Numbered from the stretch's first letter, positions 43,390 to 52,453 are shown. The stretch: 52,848 bases of DNA from an uncultured Hyphomicrobiales bacterium (GCA_903931945.1 CAIZEI010000116.1:1-52848), one strand, 5' to 3'. Notes: a model not told the origin generated them from the letters alone. Made by a program: numbers and translations.

Positions 43390-43640
43390 CAGGGAAGGGG
43401 CCGCACTGTCCCCTTGCCCGCGTCGAGTTCGGCGACAGAATCGAGCAATCGGTCGGCGTTTCTGGGGCTCCTGAGCAGGTAACGGGTCTCCTCATAGGAG
43501 GCAAAATCCTCCAGCGACATCAGCACAGCCGAGGGCTTGCCCCGGTCGCGCGTGATGATGACAGGCTCATGGTCGGCGTTGACCCGGTCGATCAACGCCG
43601 CGAGGTTTTTGCGGAGTTCGGTGTAAGACGTGGTTTGCAT
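43389..43640 (-). CDS. yefM: YefM-family (Phd/YefM) antitoxin
   Basis: 83 aa antitoxin. The N-terminal DNA-binding Phd domain is TTSYTELRKNLAALIDRVNA with PVIITRDRGKPSAVLMSLED; the C-terminal arm (about 50-83) wraps YoeB. It is translated first and coupled to yoeB. A GTACG/CGTAC palindrome 10 bases upstream of its ATG is probably the operator for autoregulation. GC content and codon use do not stand out from the surroundings. Confidence 0.93.
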   Translation of the reverse strand: MQTTSYTELRKNLAALIDRVNADHEPVIITRDRGKPSAVLMSLEDFASYEETRYLLRSPRNADRLLDSVAELDAGKGTVRPLP

Positions 43641-43649
43641 AGGTCCATT

Positions 43650-43665
43650 GTACGCGAAAACGTAC
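43650..43665. promoter_or_regulatory. Operator palindrome of yefM-yoeB
   Basis: GTACG-CGAAAA-CGTAC just upstream of yefM. E. coli YefM binds palindromes with a TGTACA core; the half-site TGTACG here is close. Binding is inferred. Confidence 0.6.
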
Positions 43666-43687
43666 GTTTGGCAACCAGCTCCCTGCC

Positions 43688-44806
43688 CTATTCCGCAGCC
43701 GCCTCTTGCGGAAAATAGGCGTGCATCTTGTGCTCGACGCCGTTCTTGCGCATTTCTTCGACAAACAAAGGATGGATGCGATGGTCCTGATCCTCGTATT
43801 CAATCTGGTCGCCGCCCTCTTTCACGCTGGTGGAGACCATGACCTTGCCGCCGCCGGCGCCTGACGCGCGCTTCTTGTAGGCGAACATCGGATAACGGAT
43901 GCTGCCAACGCCCGTCGCAAGGTAACGCGTGCGCGTCGAACCCGTGTTGAAATGCTGATGGAACTGCTTGTCGGCAGGCGGAAACACCATGCCGTGCTTC
44001 CAGTCGAGCCGCATGAAATCCTTGTCGCCCTCGTGCCAGAGCAGCGAATAGCCTGTGCCATCGACAATCATCACATGCGTTCCGGGCCCGTGTTTGTGAC
44101 CCTTTTTATAGGTGCCAACCGGCATTTCGGAGATATGGGCGTGCATCAGGCCGTTGGCGAGCACGAACATGATATTGGTCGCCCCCGCGCCCCGGTCGCC
44201 CCATTTTTGCAATTCCAGCGCCATGAGATCGGGCACGAAGTTTGTTTCCCACATGTGATTGCCCGGACGGGTCATCACAAGGTCGCCCTCGCCCGAGAAA
44301 TAGCCCTGCTTGCCCAGACGCTCGGGGAATTCAAAAGTGTTATCGAAGATGAATGCCTCGTTGTAGAATGTGTTCATCACCATGGGCATGTTGGTGGTGC
44401 TGACGATCAGCGCGCGCTTCTGGCCGCTGGCGTTGAAATGCCGGTATTTCGCATTGAGCGGGATCGCGAACATGCTGCGCGGACCCCATTCAAAGCTGCG
44501 TTTGACGCCGTCGGTCGTCTCTAGCTGGGTCGAACCTGTCCCCTCCAGCACATAGATCACCTCCTCATAGAGATGTTTTTGCGGCAGCGCAGAGCCGCCC
44601 GGCGGAATTTCAAACAAAAACATATTGGTGAAATCGCCGCGCCCCTTGCAATGGACGACCGCGCCTTTCACGCCCGTGCGCGCCCACGGCTTCGTCTCCA
44701 GATCGAAAAGATAAATCCCGTAATCCTCGTAAACCGGGAGGCCCTCCGCCTTCACCCAGTCGAGATAGGGGTCGATATGATAGCGCGGCGTGGGCTGGTC
44801 GTTCAT
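43688..44806 (-). CDS. Bicupin protein
   Basis: 372 aa double-cupin protein. First cupin near 60-140: HLYEEVIYVLEGTGS with His78, Glu81/82, then FAIPLNAKYRHFN. Second cupin near 225-310: AHISEMPVGTYKKGHKHGPG, TGYSLLWHEGD and DKQFHQHFNTGS, with the HxH/His metal ligands. The fold resembles gentisate-dioxygenase-like or ring-cleavage bicupins, but the substrate is not recognisable. No aromatic-degradation partners are seen nearby. It is a cytoplasmic protein with no signal peptide. Confidence 0.88.
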   Translation of the reverse strand: MNDQPTPRYHIDPYLDWVKAEGLPVYEDYGIYLFDLETKPWARTGVKGAVVHCKGRGDFTNMFLFEIPPGGSALPQKHLYEEVIYVLEGTGSTQLETTDGVKRSFEWGPRSMFAIPLNAKYRHFNASGQKRALIVSTTNMPMVMNTFYNEAFIFDNTFEFPERLGKQGYFSGEGDLVMTRPGNHMWETNFVPDLMALELQKWGDRGAGATNIMFVLANGLMHAHISEMPVGTYKKGHKHGPGTHVMIVDGTGYSLLWHEGDKDFMRLDWKHGMVFPPADKQFHQHFNTGSTRTRYLATGVGSIRYPMFAYKKRASGAGGGKVMVSTSVKEGGDQIEYEDQDHRIHPLFVEEMRKNGVEHKMHAYFPQEAAAE

Positions 44807-44914
44807 GGGTAATCCTCCTGAATTGTCGGTGTGGTTTTCGCCGCGTGCGCGCGCGCGGTCAAGTGCCGGATGGCGCGTGCGCCGCCGCGCCTTTTCAGAA
44901 CCGCGCGGATCGCC

Positions 44915-45502
44915 TCATGCGCATTTCTTCAGAGCGGAGGCCGCCTCCGCGTCCCGCCGCGTCGCCTCATAGATCGTCACCAGCAATGCGCCTCCCCGCG
45001 CAGGCGCTGGCGCCAGCGCCTCGCCGCTCCTGGTAAAGCCGCACTTCTCCAGCACCCGCCGCGAGGCCGGGTTGTCTGGCCGCGCCGAAGCATGGAATGT
45101 CTCGATCGTGCTGACGCACCGCGCCATGGCGATCGCCGAACCGGCGGCCTCGCTCATCAGGCCCCGGCCCCAGAAGGGCCTTCCGAGCCAGTAACCGAGT
45201 TCCGCCTTGCCGGTTGCGACCTGCCACAGACCGATGGCGCCGATCGCCTCATCGGGGCGCGCCTTGGGCGTGAGCACGAGCGTCAGCGCGCGTCCTCCCA
45301 GATTGCCGGCGCGGGATTTTAGCACCCACGCCTCAGCGGCGCCCGGAGGGTAGGGATGCGGAATGTGGGCGGTCATTTCCGCCACGTCGCGTTCGCCAGC
45401 CAGCGCCGCAATTGCCGGGGCGTCAGCGGCGCGCGGCCAGCGCAGCCACAGCCGCCGGGTCTCAAGCCGGAATATGTCGTCTCTCAGCAAATCGGGGAAC
45501 AT
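44915..45502 (-). CDS. GNAT family N-acetyltransferase (RimJ/RimL-like)
   Basis: 195 aa acetyl-CoA-dependent acetyltransferase. ETRRLWLRWPRAADAPAIAA is the typical RimJ-like start; GYWLGRPFWGRGLMSEAAGS (about 104-123) contains the Q/RxxGxG/A-type acetyl-CoA loop (here GRGLMSEA) and NPASRRVLEKCGFTRSGE the family C-terminus. Acceptor unknown: an alpha-amino or a small amine. It is downstream of rplU-rpmA on the same strand, past a terminator. Confidence 0.92.
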   Translation of the reverse strand: MFPDLLRDDIFRLETRRLWLRWPRAADAPAIAALAGERDVAEMTAHIPHPYPPGAAEAWVLKSRAGNLGGRALTLVLTPKARPDEAIGAIGLWQVATGKAELGYWLGRPFWGRGLMSEAAGSAIAMARCVSTIETFHASARPDNPASRRVLEKCGFTRSGEALAPAPARGGALLVTIYEATRRDAEAASALKKCA

Positions 45503-45535
45503 GGTCTTGCTCCGTCACACGCTCCCGCAGAAGCG

Positions 45536-45568
45536 CCAAAAGGAAAGGGGAAGCATTGCTGCCTCCCC
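45536..45568 (-). terminator. Terminator of the rplU-rpmA operon
   Basis: Minus strand: GGGGAGGCA-GCAA-TGCTTCCCC (45568-45547), a 9 bp stem with one G-T wobble and a GNRA-type GCAA tetraloop, then TTTCCTTTT. It lies 85 bases after the rpmA stop. Confidence 0.85.
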
Positions 45569-45652
45569 AAAACCCTTTCGGGTGACGGACCTGGTTTTGG
45601 AAGAACCTGTCCACCGGGGCTTGGCAGCCGGTGGAAGGTTCAAATCCTCCAC

Positions 45653-45925
45653 CTATTCAGCAGCCGCTTTGTGAGCGGCGGGCGTTACCGAAACGTAGTT
45701 GCGGGCGCTTTTTTGTTTGAAGGATACGATTCCTTCGGCTGTCGCGAACAGCGTATGATCGACGCCCATGCCGACATTGACGCCGGCATGAAATTTCGTG
45801 CCGCGTTGACGCACAAGGATGTTGCCCGCGAGCACGGCTTCGCCGCCAAACTTCTTCACGCCGAGACGGCGTCCGTCGGAATCGCGACCGTTGCGCGAAG
45901 AGCCGCCTGCCTTTTTATGAGCCAT
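45653..45925 (-). CDS. rpmA: 50S ribosomal protein L27
   Basis: 90 aa starting [20 protein letters not shown], the universal L27 N-terminus reaching the peptidyl-transferase centre. The core [20 protein letters not shown] is intact. Normal length. It lies 96 bases after rplU in the standard rplU-rpmA order; obg is not adjacent, and a GNAT gene follows instead. Confidence 0.98.
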   Translation of the reverse strand: MAHKKAGGSSRNGRDSDGRRLGVKKFGGEAVLAGNILVRQRGTKFHAGVNVGMGVDHTLFATAEGIVSFKQKSARNYVSVTPAAHKAAAE

Positions 45926-46021
45926 ACCACTTGCTCCAGAAATGACGCTTCATGCCGCCCTGCGGCTTTGAATGTCTGTATAACCTAAATATCGAACCGA
46001 GGAAACCGGCTGACGCCAATT

Positions 46022-46732
46022 TCATTCGTTTTCGGCGGCGTGATGTCCAGTCTTGGGAACCGGCGGCTTGCCTGCCATCAGATCCGTCGCCTGCGCTTTC
46101 CAGTGATCGCGGCTGGCGCGTCCGGCAAAACCAACTTCATGCTCGATGGCCGCGATATCCTCATCGGACAGGGCTGCGACCTGCCAGAAGTGGAAGACGC
46201 CAATGCCATGCAGTTTTTTGGCGATGCCCGGCCCTATGCCATGAATCCATTCAAGATCGTCCGCCTGGCCAAAGGCCTGGTCGAGCTTCTGGAATTTCGC
46301 CGTGTCGATGCCAGCGGCGCGGGCGGCCTCGGCCGCCGCGTGATGCGCGCCGGCGGCAGGCGCTGCAGCGCCCATCAACCCGACAGCGGCCGTCGCGCCC
46401 GTATGGGAGGATTTCGCCCCGTCCGCCAAGATCTCCAGGATTTTGACCATGGTCAGGTCCTGACGATGGCCACGCTTGCGCTTGGAGTTCTTGCGGCGGC
46501 GTTTCTTGAAGGCGATCACCTTCGGGCCGCGCGTCTGCTCCAGAATTTCGCCGATCACTGTTGCGCCCGAAACCATCGGGGCGCCCATGACGGTCCTGTC
46601 GCCATCAACGAGCATCAGCACGTCGTTGAACGTAATTCTCGCGCCAGCGTCTCCGGCGAGAGTCATTGTCGTAATCGTGTCTTCGGCGGCGACCTTATAT
46701 TGCTTGCCGCCAGTTTTGATGACCGCGAACAT
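46022..46732 (-). CDS. rplU: 50S ribosomal protein L21 with C-terminal helix-hairpin-helix extension
   Basis: 236 aa, more than twice the ~103 of most L21. The first ~100 residues are normal L21 (MFAVIKTGGKQYKVAAEDTI, KKRRRKNSKRKRGHRQ at 77-91). An Ala-rich linker (about 105-142) leads to a domain with EWIHGIGPGIAKKLHGIGV at 161-179, a helix-hairpin-helix-like motif also found at the end of Complex I-type proteins. Such extensions occur in several Hyphomicrobiales. ATG 46732 is preferred over 46750 as it begins the L21 motif. Confidence 0.95.
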   Translation of the reverse strand: MFAVIKTGGKQYKVAAEDTITTMTLAGDAGARITFNDVLMLVDGDRTVMGAPMVSGATVIGEILEQTRGPKVIAFKKRRRKNSKRKRGHRQDLTMVKILEILADGAKSSHTGATAAVGLMGAAAPAAGAHHAAAEAARAAGIDTAKFQKLDQAFGQADDLEWIHGIGPGIAKKLHGIGVFHFWQVAALSDEDIAAIEHEVGFAGRASRDHWKAQATDLMAGKPPVPKTGHHAAENE

Positions 46733-47229
46733 CGTTTTCTCCGTGTTCAATCCCGCCCTGACCCTTATGGGCCGGGCAGCTTTTTTGCAGTTGCAAACCA
46801 GCTAACTCCGGGCTTCCGGCCTGATCTTCAGGAACAGGCATACGAAAAAAGCGGCTCGCGCCGCCACCCAAAGCAGGCGCTCCTATGCCGCAGCGCGCGT
46901 TTCATGTCAACCCGATAACAGACATCGGCAGTGGGTCGGCTTGCGCTCCGGCAACGGGAGGTCAAACTGGTTTTGCGATGTCGGCTTTCCCGTCAGACGC
47001 GGACGAGGAGCACGATCATCCAAATCGACGTCATGCGCCACGCGCCGCCATGGCGCGGCGCCAATCCGTTTGTCAACAGGACCTGATCGAAGTCCCCTCC
47101 GGTTGTGGTTTACAGATTTTTGAACTTGTGTAATTTCTGATTGTTCGAGTAGCGGCGTGCAGCGTTTATCCTTTTTGGATGATACTACGTCCCGGGCTCG
47201 TTTTCGGCGCCGCAGCCTGGAGTGGTAGT
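46733..47229. other. Gene-free region upstream of rplU
   Basis: 497 bases between rplU (minus) and the split PEP-CTERM-like gene (plus). It should contain the rplU promoter. I saw no ORF with coding character, tRNA, repeat or terminator. GGAG at 47219-47222 is the probable RBS of the next gene. Confidence 0.5.
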
Positions 47230-47805
47230 GTGATTTTGCGAGCTCTACGTTTTTTGACGCCCTTTTTGGCCGCTGTGGTTTTGACCCCGGCAGCCTCGCA
47301 CAAGGCCATGGCGGACTCGTACATCACATACGACTTCACGTATTCGACGCTCATCGGCGCCCCCATCTCCATCTCGATACCGGACGGAGTGTTGACGTAT
47401 GACACGACGGGCAATTACGTGGCGTCAGTGACCGCGACGGTAATAGGGCCCCAACTGAGTCTCCCCTATAATTATACGAGCGCCTCGGCAGCAAACTATG
47501 CAAGCTTCGCGTTCACATCCCCATCGTCGTATTCGGTGTATCTTCAAGATCCCGCACAACATGACAATGAGTTCCTATCTTTGCAATCAGTATAGGGTAC
47601 GTCTGGCATGCATTCCGCTTCAGGCTATCAATCCTTCGGGAATTCGACGTTCCAAGCGGCTCCCGGCCCCGCGCCCATACCCGGCGCTGGCCGCTATTCC
47701 TGGATTGTATTGCTCATCGGCGGCATGTGGATCAACCGCAAGAAGATACGGAGGCTTGCAAAGGGAGCCGCAGGCGGGGTCGGCCTGAGAGTCGGGCGGC
47801 GCTAA
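47230..47805 (+). pseudogene. PEP-CTERM-like secreted protein split by an in-frame TAG
   Basis: One continuous frame interrupted only by TAG at 47593-47595. The first part (from GTG 47230, GGAG upstream; ATG 47179 is an alternative) has signal peptide ILRALRFLTPFLAAVVL ending AMADS, then YITYDFTYS and a Ser/Tyr-rich body. After the stop the frame continues GTSGMHSASGYQSFGNSTFQ and ends with PAPIPGAGRYSW, hydrophobic IVLLIGGMWI and a basic tail NRKKIRRLAK. So the sorting signal is separated from its protein. Nonsense mutation, read-through or a sequencing error are the options. Confidence 0.7.
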
Positions 47806-48053
47806 AAAATTCTGCTCCTGCCCCGCCCGCGCCCGGCCCGACCTGCCTTTCACACAGCCGCCATTCCAGTCTTTTCCCCTTGTTCCGCTTTCAACTGCGG
47901 ACCGGACTTTCCAACCGGCGCCACCCGGCAATGATGATACCGATGCCATCCTGCAGACGGCGCCGCTGCTGATGACGCGATCGGCAATTGAAGTCTCGGG
48001 ACGCCTCACATAAAGATTGACAGACAAGGGAGGGGCTCGCCCCGCGTCGAGAG

Positions 48054-49349
48054 GTGACAGGGTTGACCGTCGAGCCCCGGATTTTGCTGCGCCAGATGTT
48101 TGAGGCCGCAATCGCCTCGGCGCAACCTGCGCTCTGCCTGCCGCCGCACCTGCCCGAACCGCCGAAGGGGCGGCTGATTGTCATCGGCGCCGGCAAGGCC
48201 TCGGCGGAAATGGCGCGCGTGGTCGAAGATCATTGGCCCGGGCCGCTGTCCGGCGTCGTCGTGACCCGTTACGGCTATGGCGCAGATTGCAAACGCATCA
48301 GGATTATCCAAGCCGCCCACCCGACGCCCGATGACATGAGCGTTGCGGGGGCAAAAGCGGTTCTGGCTGAGGTCGCAGGCCTGACGAGCGGCGATCTTGT
48401 GCTCTGCCTGATATCGGGCGGCGGTTCTGCGCTCATGTGCCTGCCGGGCGAAGGACTGACGCTGGCGGACAAACAGGCGATCAATCGCGCCCTGCTCGCC
48501 TGCGGGGCGACCATTTCCGAGATCAATTGCGTTCGTCGCCATCTCTCGGCCATCAAGGGCGGGCGACTGGCGGCGGCCTGCCATCCCGCGCGCCTTTTGA
48601 CTTTGGCGATTTCGGACGTTCCTGGCGACAATCCTGTCGATATCGCGTCCGGCCCGACGGTCGGCGATCCCACACATTGCCGCGACGCGCTCGAGATTAT
48701 CGCGCGTTACGCGATCGCCCTGCCTGCCGCCGCTCGCGCGCTTCTGGTCAGCGGCGATGGCGAAAGCGTCAAACCCGGCAATCCTCGGCTAGCCCGATCG
48801 CAATTTCAATTGATTGCGACGCCGCAGATGGCGCTTGAAGCCGCAGCCCGGACCGTCCGCAACGCCGGGATCGCGCCGGTGTTTCTCGGCGACCGGATCG
48901 AGGGGGAAGCGCGCGAGGTCGCGCGCGCCTTTGGCGGAATGGCTTTGGCCTGCCAGAAAAATGGCGCGCTCGCGCCCCCGCCCTGCGTGTTGTTGTCGGG
49001 CGGCGAAACCACCGTCACCCTGCGCGGCGATGGCCGTGGCGGGCGCAATGTTGAATTCCTGCTGTCCCTCGCCATTGCGCTCGATGGCGCGCCGGGCGTC
49101 CACGCCATGGCGGGCGACACGGATGGCGTGGATGGCGCGGAAGATGTCGCCGGCGCCATCATCGCGCCGGACACGCTTTGGCGCGCGCGCGCAAAAGGCA
49201 TGAACCCCGGAGATTTTCTCGCCCGCAACGACGCGCATACGTTTTTCGCCGCGCTGGGCGACCAGATCGTCACCGGCCCCACGCGCACCAATGTCAATGA
49301 TTTCAGAGCCATCCTGATTGAGCCGCAACCCGCTGGAACCCATTCGTGA
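48054..49349 (+). CDS. Glycerate 2-kinase (MOFRL/GckA-type)
   Basis: 431 aa from GTG 48054 (TTG 48063 with GAGAGG upstream is possible). Phosphorylates glycerate in the serine or glyoxylate pathway. DUF4147 N-terminal domain: LIVIGAGKASAEMARVVEDH (about 41-60), VLCLISGGGSALMCLPGEGL (about 116-135) and VRRHLSAIKGGRLA; C-terminal MOFRL domain: CVLLSGGETTVTLRGDGRGG (about 312-331) and AMAGDTDGVDG. It overlaps the MFS gene by 4 bases (GTGA), so the two are coupled. Confidence 0.92.
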   Translation: MTGLTVEPRILLRQMFEAAIASAQPALCLPPHLPEPPKGRLIVIGAGKASAEMARVVEDHWPGPLSGVVVTRYGYGADCKRIRIIQAAHPTPDDMSVAGAKAVLAEVAGLTSGDLVLCLISGGGSALMCLPGEGLTLADKQAINRALLACGATISEINCVRRHLSAIKGGRLAAACHPARLLTLAISDVPGDNPVDIASGPTVGDPTHCRDALEIIARYAIALPAAARALLVSGDGESVKPGNPRLARSQFQLIATPQMALEAAARTVRNAGIAPVFLGDRIEGEAREVARAFGGMALACQKNGALAPPPCVLLSGGETTVTLRGDGRGGRNVEFLLSLAIALDGAPGVHAMAGDTDGVDGAEDVAGAIIAPDTLWRARAKGMNPGDFLARNDAHTFFAALGDQIVTGPTRTNVNDFRAILIEPQPAGTHS

Positions 49350-50545
49350 GCGCCCCTGCGGCCACGCGCGCGCCACTCTGGCGGGATATCGATCTGCGCC
49401 TCGCCACGCCGTTGATGGCGCAGACCGTTTTCGTGCATCTGGCCGTCACAATCGCCCGCGTTGCAACGTCCTACAAAGCGGTGGAGCTCGATCTCTCGGT
49501 TGTCTGGGTCGGCGCGATGACGGCGGCGTTCTCGCTCCTCCCCGCCCTGCTGGCGGTGCCACTGGGGCGGTTCATCGATCGCGGCCATGACGCCCTTGCG
49601 GTCTGGGTGGGCTCGGTCCTGCTGGTCCTGGCGACGGCTGGCTATTGCCTTGTGCCTGCGAGCAAGCTCAGCCTCTTGATCGCGACCGCTGTGCTCGGCG
49701 TCGGGCAGTTAGGCTGCATGGCGGGCCACCAGATCATTTCTGTCCGGGCGGCCAAAACGCTGCGCGGACGCGACGCGATCTTTGGCTATCATATGGTCGC
49801 GATCGCTGCGGGTCAGGGGCTCGCGCCCTTCACGATCGCCGTGCTGGCGGCGGGCGCCCGCATCCCGCCGACCGCTTTGCTTTACGGGCTGGCCTTTGGC
49901 GGTTCCCTCGCGTCGCTGGCCGTCAGCCTTGCGCTGCGCCCTGCGCCAGAAACAGAGGGCAATAAAGCCGATGGCGCATCTCTGCGGATTGTCGACCTGA
50001 TCGGCGTACGGGGACTGATGGCCTATGTGATGGCGAGCGTCATCACCATCACCGGTCTGGACGTGATTGTCGTCTATTTGCCGCTGCTTGGCGTCGAGCG
50101 CGGAATCGACGCCAGCGCGATCGGCCTGCTGATGACCTTGCGCGCGGTCTCGTCCATGGCGGCGCGGCTGGCCTTCGTGCCGCTGATCGACCTTCTGGGC
50201 CGAATGCCCCTGACCTATGCAACGATGCTGGCGCCAGCGGCTGCGTTTCTGTTGATTGCGGCGCCGATCCCGCTGGGCTTGATGTATCCAGCGGTTGTGG
50301 TGCTGGGGATCGGGCTCGGCGTATCCGCCACATTGACCTTGTCCGGCATTGTCGAAGTCGCGCCGCCGGAGGCGCGCGCAACCGCTGTTTCGCTGCGCCT
50401 TTCGGGCAATCGCGCCGGCCTTGTCGTCATCCCGTTTATTGCAGGCGTGGTTGCGACATCGACAGGCGTCGGCGGCGTGTTTGTGGTGGTGGCGGCCATG
50501 CTGGCGGCGTCAACGGGCGGCGTGTGGGCGGCGCGACGGCGATAG
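49346..50545 (+). CDS. Major facilitator superfamily transporter
   Basis: 399 aa with about 12 hydrophobic segments, split into two halves by a loop with ETEGNKADGA near 200-213. The loop 2-3 motif VPLGRFIDRGHDAL (about 70-83) is the MFS signature G-x-x-x-D-R. GTG 49346 overlaps the glycerate kinase stop, suggesting uptake or export of a linked organic acid; the substrate is only inferred from that. Confidence 0.88.
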   Translation: MSAPAATRAPLWRDIDLRLATPLMAQTVFVHLAVTIARVATSYKAVELDLSVVWVGAMTAAFSLLPALLAVPLGRFIDRGHDALAVWVGSVLLVLATAGYCLVPASKLSLLIATAVLGVGQLGCMAGHQIISVRAAKTLRGRDAIFGYHMVAIAAGQGLAPFTIAVLAAGARIPPTALLYGLAFGGSLASLAVSLALRPAPETEGNKADGASLRIVDLIGVRGLMAYVMASVITITGLDVIVVYLPLLGVERGIDASAIGLLMTLRAVSSMAARLAFVPLIDLLGRMPLTYATMLAPAAAFLLIAAPIPLGLMYPAVVVLGIGLGVSATLTLSGIVEVAPPEARATAVSLRLSGNRAGLVVIPFIAGVVATSTGVGGVFVVVAAMLAASTGGVWAARRR

Positions 50546-50597
50546 AGGATCGGTCCTGTCTCTTCACGACAGAACCAAAGACTGCCGCCCTTGCGGC

Positions 50598-51644
50598 TTA
50601 ACCCCGGACATATTTCATCAGGCGCTTCGGCCCGACCTCGGCGCCAAAAATATGTCCCGCCGCATCGGCGGCCACGCCCTCGGCGGCGCTGGTGCCGGTC
50701 GCCTTCGCAACGGGATCGGGAATGAAGGCGCTTACAGAACCGTCCTTTGCGCTGCCGATGCGAATGCCGCGCCGCCAGCCGTCGTGGTTCTTCGAAACGG
50801 ATTCAGACTCCGAATCGGCGACGTAAATATGATCGGCGCGATCGATGAAAATGCCGCTGGGCCGGCTGAACTGCGTCCAGATATCGAGCAGCGCGCCATC
50901 CTGATCGAAAATCTGGATGCGGTTGTTGTTGCGGTCGCCAAGATAAAGTCGCCCGCGCGAATCCATCGCCAGCGTGTGGGGAATATCGATATCGCCGGGC
51001 GCCGAGCCATATTTGCCCCACGTCTTCACGAGCTTGCCATTGCGCGCAAACTTCATCACGCGCGCATTGGAGGCGCCGCCGTGCCCATCGGCGACGAAAA
51101 AGTCCCCGGACGGGGCAACGTAGACCGCGGAGGGCTGGTTGAATTCATCAAGGCCAGGGCCGCCAACGCCCGGTTTGCCAAGCGTCATCAGAAGCTTTCC
51201 GTCGCTGTCGAATTTGAAGATCTGCTGGCCCTTGCCATTATTTCCAAGCCCATCCGTGACCCAGATATTGCCTTCAAAGTCGACATGAAGGCCATGCGGA
51301 AACAGGAACATGCCCTTGCCGAAACTTTTGACGAGCGCGCCGGTTTCGTCAAATTTGAGAATGGGATCAAAATTCGATCCATCGCACGCGAAAGGCGTTC
51401 CCGGTTTCATGGCAAACGGCGGGGCATAGGCGCCGCAACGCTCTGCGACCCAGACGCTTTTGCCGTCGCGATCAATGTCGACGCCGCTGGTCGAGCCCCA
51501 GGAGCGACCCTCCGGCATTTTTGCCCAGTTCTCGATGGACTTATAGGGATTGGGGAGATCGTTGACCGGCGCCGATGTCTGCGCCAGCGCCATGCCTCCT
51601 GCGATCAAGACCGCCAGCCCGAGAGGCCTCGCGAAAAATGTCAT
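50598..51644 (-). CDS. Secreted NHL-repeat beta-propeller protein
   Basis: 348 aa with signal peptide MTFFARPLGLAVLIAGGM ending ALAQT. NHL-type blades follow: FPHGLHVDFEGNIWVTDGLG, FNQPSAVYVAPSGDFFVADG, IPHTLAMDSRGRLYLGDRNN and RPSGIFIDRADHIYVADSES. It resembles peptidyl-alpha-hydroxyglycine amidating-lyase-like proteins by blade type, but catalytic residues were not verified. Cys at CGAYAPP and FACDG could pair. Its start overlaps the stop of the ModA-like gene (ATGA), so they form one operon. Confidence 0.82.
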   Translation of the reverse strand: MTFFARPLGLAVLIAGGMALAQTSAPVNDLPNPYKSIENWAKMPEGRSWGSTSGVDIDRDGKSVWVAERCGAYAPPFAMKPGTPFACDGSNFDPILKFDETGALVKSFGKGMFLFPHGLHVDFEGNIWVTDGLGNNGKGQQIFKFDSDGKLLMTLGKPGVGGPGLDEFNQPSAVYVAPSGDFFVADGHGGASNARVMKFARNGKLVKTWGKYGSAPGDIDIPHTLAMDSRGRLYLGDRNNNRIQIFDQDGALLDIWTQFSRPSGIFIDRADHIYVADSESESVSKNHDGWRRGIRIGSAKDGSVSAFIPDPVAKATGTSAAEGVAADAAGHIFGAEVGPKRLMKYVRG

Positions 51645-52393
51645 TCGCCCGCCTCCATGCCCCGCGCCACGTAAATCAGCGCAGCCTCTTTCGAGGACAG
51701 ATATGCAATCAAGGCCTTCGCCGCATCCGGCTCTTTCGACTGCGCCGATACGAACCCGTAAAACCGCACCGGATCCGAAATCGCCGCGGGCAGATGGCCC
51801 ACAACTTCAACCCCCGGCTCGGTGATGATTTCGCTGACGAAGGTCAGCGCGACATCGACCTCATCATGCGCAAGCGCCGCCATGGCCGCCGAACCGCCGC
51901 GCACGATCTTCAACTTCGGTTTAACCTCGGCTGCAATGCCGAGGCGCTTCAGCGTCTCATCGAAACTGACGCCCGCCGCTGCGCCGCTCGATGCGTCGGG
52001 ATAGGCGATGGCGCGCGCGCCAAGCAGCAGTTTCTTCACCGCCTCGGGCGTTGAAATATCAGGATGCGGCGCGCCCGTTTTGGCGGCCAGCCCGACCCAG
52101 ACTTTAGCCAGCGGCGTCCGCGTGGCGGCGACGACATGGCCCGACGCGATCACCTCTTCAAGAGGCGGTTGCACAATGGGAACATCGAACGCCTCGCCTT
52201 TAACGACCTGCGATTTTGTGCCGCCGCCGCTGCCAAATGTCATTTTGACAGTGGCGCCGGTGGCTTTCTCGAAGGCGGGAACCAGTTCCTGCATTGCGGC
52301 CTTGAAGCCGCCGGGCGCAATGAGCGCGATTTCGGCTGCCTGAACCGGCGGCGTTGCACAGACCAGAGTCAGCGCTGCAATCACAACCTTCAT
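51641..52393 (-). CDS. ModA-like periplasmic substrate-binding protein
   Basis: 250 aa. Signal peptide MKVVIAALTLVCATPPVQA. The body starts IALIAPGGFKAAMQELVPAF, then FGSGGGTKSQVVKGEAFDVP, closely resembling ModA-family receptors of molybdate/tungstate or related anions. YPDASSGAAAGVSFDETLKRLG is a typical hinge/ligand segment. No ModB/ModC genes are adjacent. It is cotranscribed with and translationally coupled to the NHL protein. The ligand is not certain; some such proteins bind other oxyanions or small organics. Confidence 0.83.
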   Translation of the reverse strand: MKVVIAALTLVCATPPVQAAEIALIAPGGFKAAMQELVPAFEKATGATVKMTFGSGGGTKSQVVKGEAFDVPIVQPPLEEVIASGHVVAATRTPLAKVWVGLAAKTGAPHPDISTPEAVKKLLLGARAIAYPDASSGAAAGVSFDETLKRLGIAAEVKPKLKIVRGGSAAMAALAHDEVDVALTFVSEIITEPGVEVVGHLPAAISDPVRFYGFVSAQSKEPDAAKALIAYLSSKEAALIYVARGMEAGE

Positions 52394-52453
52394 GGCGTTT
52401 CTCCCCGGCGCACGCCGGGACTTTTGCGCCCGGCTATCCTGTCCTGTGCGAGC

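Noticed and set aside
45583-45656. tRNA-like pieces downstream of rpmA: GGTTTTGGAAGAACC (anticodon-arm-like, GGA) and GGTTCAAATCC (T-loop-like).
   Set aside because: No complementary acceptor stem, no D-arm consensus and no CCA-compatible end could be found, and the putative T stem has a mismatch. It may be a decayed tRNA-Ser but cannot be supported.
47806-48053. Region before the glycerate kinase gene.
   Set aside because: It looks non-coding on both strands; only ATTGACAG-like promoter words occur, too weak to list.
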